This document shows positions 13,521-18,170 of a DNA stretch of 18,170 bases, piece after piece (position 1 is the stretch's first letter; each line of letters starts with the position of its first letter). The notes beneath the pieces were generated by a model that had not been told where the DNA came from, made no database searches, and was given only the letters and a program-made list of their open reading frames with translations. The position numbers and the translations under genes were made by a program. This DNA comes from an uncultured Porphyromonas sp. (lineage in GTDB: Bacteria > Bacteroidota > Bacteroidia > Bacteroidales > Porphyromonadaceae), in assembly GCF_905372525.1 (NCBI RefSeq), contig NZ_CAJPPN010000046.1, forward strand, positions 1 to 18,170, written 5' to 3'.

Positions 13521-14665
13521 TACGGCTCATACTACGGGGACTAGCATCCCTACTGCTCATCACCCTCTTAGGGCTCTACTCGTGCAACCGAGAGGAAGTC
13601 GTCCTACCAGCCTCTCGCACCAAGGTCACTACACCAGAGAGGTTGAATACTCTACATGGTTTCTATCTCCTCAATGAGGGCTCCATGGGGCGAAACAAGA
13701 GCACCCTAGACTACTTCGAGTACACCTCGGGGATCTACTTCAAGAACCTCTATGCTGAGCGTAATCCCAATGTCGTCAAGGAACTCGGTGATGTAGGTAA
13801 TGACATCCAGATCTACGGCTCTCGGCTATATGCCGTCATCAACGTCTCACACCTCATCGAGGTAATGGATGTCCACACTGCTAAACATATCGGGAAGATC
13901 TCCATCCCGAACTGCCGCTATATCACCTTCAAGGGTCAGTATGCCTATGTCAGCTCCTACGCAGGCCCGGTACAGATCGACCCTAACGCCCGCCTCGGCT
14001 ATGTCGCCAAGGTGGATACCGCCACGATGAAGGTCGTGGCCGAGTGCACCGTAGGTTATCAGCCCGATGAGCTCGTCATAGTAGGCAACAAACTCTATGT
14101 CGCCAACTCTGGGGGGTATCGAGTTCCCAACTACGACCGAACCGTCTCAGTGATAGACCTCGATACCTTCACAGAGATTAAGAAGATCGATGTAGCGATC
14201 AACCTACACCGGATGGAGGTAGATGCACAAGGCAAGATCTGGGTCTCCTCCCGAGGGAATTACTACAAAATTCGATCTAAGCTCTTCGTCATTGACCCCG
14301 CGACCGATCAGGTTACGACCTCCCTTGACGTCCCCTGCTCTAATATGACGGTTCATGGTGATCGCCTCTATCTCTACAGCGTAGAGTGGAGCTACATCAA
14401 GGGGGGGAACAGTATCAACTACAGCGTCATCGATACGAAGACACAGCAAGTCGTCCAGAACAACTTCATCACCGATGGCACAGAGAAGCAGATCAAGATC
14501 CCCTATGGTCTTGCTATCAACCCAGAGACCGAGGAGATTCTGGTCACAGATGCCAAGGACTATATCACCCCAGGTACCCTCTACTGCTTCAGCAAGGAGG
14601 GAAAACTGCGGTGGAAGACTACAGCAGGAGAGATCCCCGCTCATATCGTCTTTGTACCCAAATAA
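13517..14665 (+). CDS. btuG: BtuG-like surface lipoprotein, beta-propeller corrinoid binder
   Basis: The chosen start is the ATG at 13517, which overlaps the btuB stop as ATGA (TGA 13518-13520) and suggests translational coupling. A GTG at 13508 in the same frame is less likely. The 382-residue product has a lipoprotein signal with lipobox LYSC (Cys23). It is followed by NREEV, an acidic stretch like Bacteroidota surface-export signals. The mature part is a YncE/DUF5074-like propeller: FYLLNEGSMG, KELGDVGNDIQIYGS, LYAVINVSHLIEVMD, AYVSSYAGPVQIDP, GYQPDELVIVGNKLYVANSGG and TVSVIDLDTF. These match the pattern I recall for BtuG, the very high-affinity B12-binding lipoprotein of Bacteroides that sits on BtuB as a lid. 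Function is by homology and synteny. Confidence 0.8.
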   Translation: MIRLILRGLASLLLITLLGLYSCNREEVVLPASRTKVTTPERLNTLHGFYLLNEGSMGRNKSTLDYFEYTSGIYFKNLYAERNPNVVKELGDVGNDIQIYGSRLYAVINVSHLIEVMDVHTAKHIGKISIPNCRYITFKGQYAYVSSYAGPVQIDPNARLGYVAKVDTATMKVVAECTVGYQPDELVIVGNKLYVANSGGYRVPNYDRTVSVIDLDTFTEIKKIDVAINLHRMEVDAQGKIWVSSRGNYYKIRSKLFVIDPATDQVTTSLDVPCSNMTVHGDRLYLYSVEWSYIKGGNSINYSVIDTKTQQVVQNNFITDGTEKQIKIPYGLAINPETEEILVTDAKDYITPGTLYCFSKEGKLRWKTTAGEIPAHIVFVPK

Positions 14666-14690
14666 TAACTACATAACGTAAATACCAACT

Positions 14691-15770
14691 ATGAAGCAAG
14701 TAATCACAAAAGCGGGCCTATGCACCCTACTCACCGTTGCCCTCCTCTCTCTGGGGCTGGGGGCTTGTAAGAAGGATACACCTGCCCCGACACCTACGCC
14801 CATCCCGACTCCTCCCAGCCCACAGCCAGGAGATGATACCGAACTCCCCAAGGGGACTCTCGGCTATATCACCAAGGTACTAGACTACAGACCTGGTGTG
14901 GGACAGTTCACCAACAAGCTACCCAAGTACGAAGCAGGGGACACACAGAAGTCCATGAACAAGAAAGTTCTCGAGTCGATCGGCAATAATCAGAAGGGGT
15001 TGATCACCCTAGGGGGCTGGGGAGGCTACGTCGTCCTAGGCTTTGACCATACAATCCCCAACACGCCTAAGAAGCGAGACTTCCGCATCCTAGGGAATGC
15101 CTTTGAGGGACAAAACAACCAGTCGGGCTTCAGAGGTGGAAGCTGCGAACCAGGTATCATCTATGTCGCCTACGATGCCAACAAAAATGGCAGACCTGAC
15201 GAAGATGAGTGGTATGAGATCGCAGGGAGTTCGACCCTTAACCCGAAGAAGGAGGCTTGGTACACCTTCCTAGAACCCAAGAAGCTTGACCTAAGGACAT
15301 TCCGTGACTACGAGATCACCTACGAACGTCCCCAGCGAGAGGAGGCAGAGGGAGACTCTGGTGACCCCTCAGTCTCTATCGAGAAGTACATCCACTGGAC
15401 AGACAATAAGGGTGGAGAGGGATGGCTCCCCAAGAACACCTTCCACAGTCAGAGCTACTACCCACAGTGGATCACGGGGAGTAAATACACCCTAAGGGGT
15501 ACACGCCTCCCACAGAACGCCTACAATCAGAGCCCAGCTGGCACAGAGCCCTACTTCGTGCTCCTAGCCTTCAAGTATGGCTATGCCGACAACCTTCCTA
15601 ATGACGATGAGGGCTCGACCATTGACATCGACTGGGCTATCGATAGGAACGGTAGGCCCGTCCATCTCCCCGGAGTAGACTTCATCCGTATCCAGACCGG
15701 AGTAAACCAAGTCAATGGTTGGCTCGGGGAGTGCTCTACAGAGGTCATGGGCATCATCTACACATACTAA
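14691..15770 (+). CDS. surface lipoprotein of the B12 locus (GGWGG/GFDH family, EF-hand-like loop)
   Basis: The 359-residue lipoprotein has lipobox LGAC (Cys26) followed by KKD, a likely surface-export signal. A Pro/Thr linker (about 30-47) lifts the folded part off the membrane. The core carries GGWGGYVVLGFDH (108-120), FRILGNAF (131-138), EPGIIYVAYD (153-162) and a calcium-loop-like DANKNGRPDEDEW (162-174) leading into YEIAGS. This family is commonly called cell surface protein in Bacteroidota and, as I recall, occurs beside BtuB/BtuG genes. A ligand-binding or complex-stabilising role in corrinoid capture is inferred; it could be the functional equivalent of BtuH but I cannot confirm homology. 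The gene starts 25 bp after btuG behind an A-rich leader, so it belongs to the operon. Confidence 0.78.
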   Translation: MKQVITKAGLCTLLTVALLSLGLGACKKDTPAPTPTPIPTPPSPQPGDDTELPKGTLGYITKVLDYRPGVGQFTNKLPKYEAGDTQKSMNKKVLESIGNNQKGLITLGGWGGYVVLGFDHTIPNTPKKRDFRILGNAFEGQNNQSGFRGGSCEPGIIYVAYDANKNGRPDEDEWYEIAGSSTLNPKKEAWYTFLEPKKLDLRTFRDYEITYERPQREEAEGDSGDPSVSIEKYIHWTDNKGGEGWLPKNTFHSQSYYPQWITGSKYTLRGTRLPQNAYNQSPAGTEPYFVLLAFKYGYADNLPNDDEGSTIDIDWAIDRNGRPVHLPGVDFIRIQTGVNQVNGWLGECSTEVMGIIYTY

Positions 15771-15811
15771 AGAGCAGAGAATAAACCCTACCAATAATCT
15801 CTAATGTTGAT

Positions 15812-17401
15812 ATGACAAAGAAAATTCTTTGGGCAGCCCTTGCCCTCGTCGTCAGCTTTGCCTCGTGTAAGAAGGACGACCCAACCGAGGTAGCCAACAG
15901 CATCTCTCGTGAGTTCGCGCCGAGCTACAGTGATGAGGCTACGACCATCCGCCTAGGGAAGTCCATCACCATCACCGTCACAGGCACACAGGCCACTACC
16001 GATCCTACGGGAATCACTTGGACACTCAATGGGAAGGAAGTCGCGCGTGGTATCTCCTACACCTTCCAGCCCAGCGAGATCGGCCACTACACCCTAGTCA
16101 TCTCCTCGGCCGATAGGAGCATCTCGATCACACGAGAGTATACAGTAGAGCCTCGCGGGCTCTCCTTGAGCTACTCCAATGAGGCTACCACGATCCAGCA
16201 GATTGAGCCCATCACGATCACAGCTACAGGGGATCTGGTCACCGCAGACCCGACAGGCATCGTCTGGACACTCAATGGCAAGGAGGTCTCTCGTGGCGAG
16301 ACCTACTTCTTCCGTCCCAGCCTACCAGGGCGCTACACCCTCACGGTGTCAAGCTCCAAATACAAAGACATCTCCGTCACCCGAGAATACACTGTAGAGC
16401 CTCGCTTCACGAAGGGAGCCTTCCTGCTCAACGAAGGGAATCTGACCGACGAGACAGGGACAATCACCTACGTAGATGTCGATAAGAAGGTCATCCTGGA
16501 CAGTGCCTATATCCACGTCAACGGGACGAAGCTCGGTAACGTCAGTCAAGACCTTACCTTCGCTAACGACAAGGTCTACATCATCTCACAGAATGGACCA
16601 GAGAATGGAGGTGAAGGTCTACTGACCATCGCTAAGACGGGTACATTAGAGAAGATCAAGGTCTTCAACGATGCTGCACTAGCTAAGCTGTGGCCCACAC
16701 ACATCGCCGTCATCGATGATCGCATCTACCTCCGTACAGACAAAAACGGTGGTGGTATCTACCTCGGGACAGAAAATGGTGGCTTCAAGCTCATCGAAGG
16801 AACTACGGGTGCTAAGAAGCTCCGCATGGCAGTCATCGGACAGCGTGTCTTCGCCATCACTTCTAACAAGAAGCTCCTGATGATACAGGGGGATAAAGTC
16901 GTCAAGGAACTACCCTTAGCAGGGAATCCTTCGGGGCTTGCCCTTGCCGACGATGGCAACCTCTGGGTCTCCTATGTGGCACCTAATACAATCGCTAAGG
17001 TCAATCCAGATCCGGCGGACTTCAAGATCATTGCCTCTAACGCTTTGACAGAGTCCACAAGTGTTGGCTGGGGAGCAACCTCTGCAATCTTCGCTACGGG
17101 CAACACCATCTACTTCACTGGGGCCACGACGACGATCCGTAAGCATGACTTTGCAAAGAAGACGACGGCTGTCTTTGCCAACATCCTAGATGCTAAATAT
17201 GCCCCTGAGCTGAAGATGCACTACAACAGCCTCGGGGTAGATCCTAAGACTGGGTATGTCTACTACTCTGGGATCAAAGGATTCGGCATGGATTACAAGA
17301 TTAACTCTACCCTCGTCCTAGACCCTCAGGGCAACGTCCTCATCAAGAAGGACAAAACGAACTCCTTCCCCGCTGGCTGGTACTTCATTCCACAGAAGTA
17401 G
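15812..17401 (+). CDS. surface lipoprotein with two Ig/PKD-like repeats and a DUF5074-like propeller
   Basis: The 529-residue protein has lipobox FASC (Cys19) followed by KKDD, a good surface-export signal. Two tandem Ig/PKD-like repeats of about 80 residues follow (about 37-114 and 117-197). Each contains ATTI, DPTGI, WTLNGKEV and ends in REYTVEPR. From about 200 a beta-propeller begins with GAFLLNEGN and runs to the C-terminus (LTFANDKVYIIS, NPSGLALADDGNLWVSYV, SLGVDPKTGYVYYSG), distantly echoing the btuG product. It is last in the operon, 41 bp behind the previous gene, and is followed by a strong terminator. An ATG TTG ATA TGA mini-ORF (15804-15815) ends across the start codon. A second corrinoid-binding or scavenging lipoprotein is the likely role, inferred from context. 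Confidence 0.78.
   Translation: MTKKILWAALALVVSFASCKKDDPTEVANSISREFAPSYSDEATTIRLGKSITITVTGTQATTDPTGITWTLNGKEVARGISYTFQPSEIGHYTLVISSADRSISITREYTVEPRGLSLSYSNEATTIQQIEPITITATGDLVTADPTGIVWTLNGKEVSRGETYFFRPSLPGRYTLTVSSSKYKDISVTREYTVEPRFTKGAFLLNEGNLTDETGTITYVDVDKKVILDSAYIHVNGTKLGNVSQDLTFANDKVYIISQNGPENGGEGLLTIAKTGTLEKIKVFNDAALAKLWPTHIAVIDDRIYLRTDKNGGGIYLGTENGGFKLIEGTTGAKKLRMAVIGQRVFAITSNKKLLMIQGDKVVKELPLAGNPSGLALADDGNLWVSYVAPNTIAKVNPDPADFKIIASNALTESTSVGWGATSAIFATGNTIYFTGATTTIRKHDFAKKTTAVFANILDAKYAPELKMHYNSLGVDPKTGYVYYSGIKGFGMDYKINSTLVLDPQGNVLIKKDKTNSFPAGWYFIPQK
15920..16402 (+). repeat. intragenic duplication encoding two Ig/PKD-like modules
   Basis: Codons for residues about 37-114 (15920-16153) and 117-197 (16160-16402) encode clearly homologous modules. 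Shared blocks are still visible at DNA level, for example tggacactcaatgg at about 16019 and 16265. This indicates an in-frame domain duplication that extends the stalk beneath the propeller. Confidence 0.75.
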
Positions 17402-17418
17402 TAGGATAGCTAGAAAAC

Positions 17419-17472
17419 AACTACCTCGCCTAGCCCCCCTCGAAGGAGGGGGGCTAGGCGAGGTAGTTTTAT
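17419..17472. terminator. strong intrinsic terminator of the btuB-btuG operon
   Basis: A perfect 23-bp stem (17419-17441 with 17446-17468) capped by the GAAG tetraloop is followed by T residues (ttttat from 17467). It lies 18 bp after the last stop codon. A-rich bases on the 5' side (aaaacaa) would let it act on the opposite strand too. Confidence 0.93.
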
Positions 17473-17478
17473 AGATAG

Positions 17479-17504
17479 GGCTAGTAGAAGTAATAGGGCT
17501 AATA
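17479..17504. repeat. degenerate copy of the TAATAGG repeat found at 18007-18033
   Basis: The 26 bases here match 18007-18033 closely (ggcta-taagaagtaatagg-ctaata pattern, with a few substitutions and a one-base gap). The sequence lies between the operon terminator and the repeat-rich tail of the window. Confidence 0.45.
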
Positions 17505-17600
17505 CATACTAGAGCCTGCGACCGAGCAGAGGAGAAGGGTGGGTAATAGGACGTATCCTGCACATACGAGGCCAGAGTATAGACCTATCCCCATCACACG

Positions 17601-17860
17601 ATACCACACCGAGCATAGACCATACAGGGCTGTAGGCTGTACCATATGACACATAGACTACGCCGGGCATAGACCATGCTGGGGTACCATACGGCACATG
17701 GACTACACCGGGCATAGACCATGCTGGGCTGTACCATACGGTACATAGACTACACCGGACATACCACACCGAGCAGCATAGACTACACCGAGGGCTGTAC
17801 CATATGACACATGGACTACACCATACTATAGCGTACCAGACATAGACCATGCCGGACATA
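17601..17860. repeat. degenerate tandem-repeat array (about 45-47 bp period)
   Basis: The array alternates two modules: TACCATAYGRYACATRGACTAC(A/G)CCGGG and CATAGACCATGCTGGGGCTG. Module starts at 17641, 17686, 17733 and 17799 give periods of 45, 47 and 66. ATACCACACCGAGC recurs at 17601 and 17761. The deeper unit is about 16-19 bp (CATAGACYAYRCCGGG). An open frame across it on the minus strand encodes a Trp/Tyr/Ser-rich repetitive string and is not considered a gene. Nothing else is visible between 17505 and 17600. Confidence 0.85.
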
Positions 17861-17959
17861 TATAGTAGCTCTAGCCCCCACATCTACCCTAAACCTACCC
17901 TATAGCGGTATCAGCCCATATCCTCCCTAGCGGTCTTTGGTAGGCCTTCGCAGAATATC

Positions 17960-18052
17960 TTATTAGACCTATTGGACCTATTAGACCTAGCTCACCGCTA
18001 GATCTAGGACTAATAAGAGTAATAGGTCTAATAGGTCCAATAGGTCTAATAA
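17960..18052. repeat. perfect 30-bp inverted repeat built of three 9-mers per arm
   Basis: 17960-17989 is the exact reverse complement of 18023-18052. Each arm consists of TATTAGACC, TATTGGACC, TATTAGACC (or the complement). The 33-nt loop contains the palindrome ctagatctag (17998-18007). It could form a long AT-rich cruciform or RNA stem, or serve as a repeated protein-binding site. No gene is beside it within the window. Confidence 0.92.
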
Positions 18053-18121
18053 TATGCTGGGTGTGCAGGGATGATAGGAGCGGGGGAGAGCAGGGGTAGC
18101 GGGGTAGGCAGGTGTCGTCAT

Positions 18122-18150
18122 GGGTAGGGATGGCGGGCGGGTATGGCGGG
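18122..18150 (+). repeat. G-quadruplex-type motif in a G-rich tail
   Basis: Five GGG runs (18122, 18127, 18135, 18139, 18148) are separated by loops of 2, 5, 1 and 6 nt, fitting G3N1-7. The preceding 18061-18110 stretch also has GGGG runs. The last 110 bases of the window hold no credible ORF. Confidence 0.55.
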
Positions 18151-18170
18151 TGTCGTAGAGTGTCGTAGGG

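Noticed and set aside
17601..17860. CRISPR array
   Set aside because: The repeats are degenerate, spacing is irregular, the intervening sequence is itself repetitive rather than unique, and no cas gene is nearby.
17509..17883. Minus-strand open frame of 124 codons, rich in Trp, Tyr and Ser
   Set aside because: It follows the degenerate tandem repeats, its peptide is simply the repeat translated, and no leader or family resemblance is seen.

Overview
The window looks like part of a Bacteroidota chromosome, most likely a Porphyromonas-type oral or gut anaerobe. The reasons are the large outer-membrane barrels with an N-terminal carboxypeptidase-regulatory-like domain, lipoproteins whose Cys is followed by K/D/E-rich surface-export signals, A-rich leaders in place of strong Shine-Dalgarno sites, and three exact copies of the -7 octamer TACCTTTG (Bacteroidota consensus TAnnTTTG). 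The genus is an inference. Most coding DNA is fairly GC-rich; the AlbA_2/ATPase gene and the Fic gene are visibly more AT-rich.

Layout: 1-56 is the 3' end of an RNA gene, best read as tmRNA (ssrA), followed by a strong hairpin (62-108). 250-1695 encodes a Schlafen/AlbA_2 plus GHKL-like ATPase protein of regulator type. 2119-9199 holds three consecutive same-strand genes for large outer-membrane beta-barrel proteins with no SusD-like partner. A near-perfect 31-bp inverted repeat (9289-9364) lies between this cluster and a convergent Fic-family AMP-transferase gene (9400-10491, minus strand). About 1 kb without genes (10492-11498) is packed with palindromes, three 22-bp tandem repeats and a pair of inverted repeats.

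11499-17401 is a four-gene operon closed by a textbook terminator (17419-17468). It encodes a BtuB-like TonB-dependent receptor, a BtuG-like seven-bladed-propeller surface lipoprotein whose start codon overlaps the btuB stop, a surface lipoprotein of the GGWGG...GFDH family, and a lipoprotein with two Ig/PKD-like repeats plus a second propeller. By analogy with characterised Bacteroides loci this is a corrinoid (vitamin B12) capture system: the lipoproteins bind the ligand at the cell surface and pass it to the TonB-driven barrel. I could not find the cobalamin riboswitch that usually precedes such operons.

The last 700 bases carry no credible gene. They hold a degenerate tandem-repeat array (about 17601-17860), a perfect 30-bp inverted repeat built of three 9-mers per arm (17960-18052) and a G-rich strand with a G-quadruplex-type motif (18122-18150). 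The most unusual material is the repeat architecture in the two gene-free stretches and the small hairpins placed inside or just before surface-protein genes.
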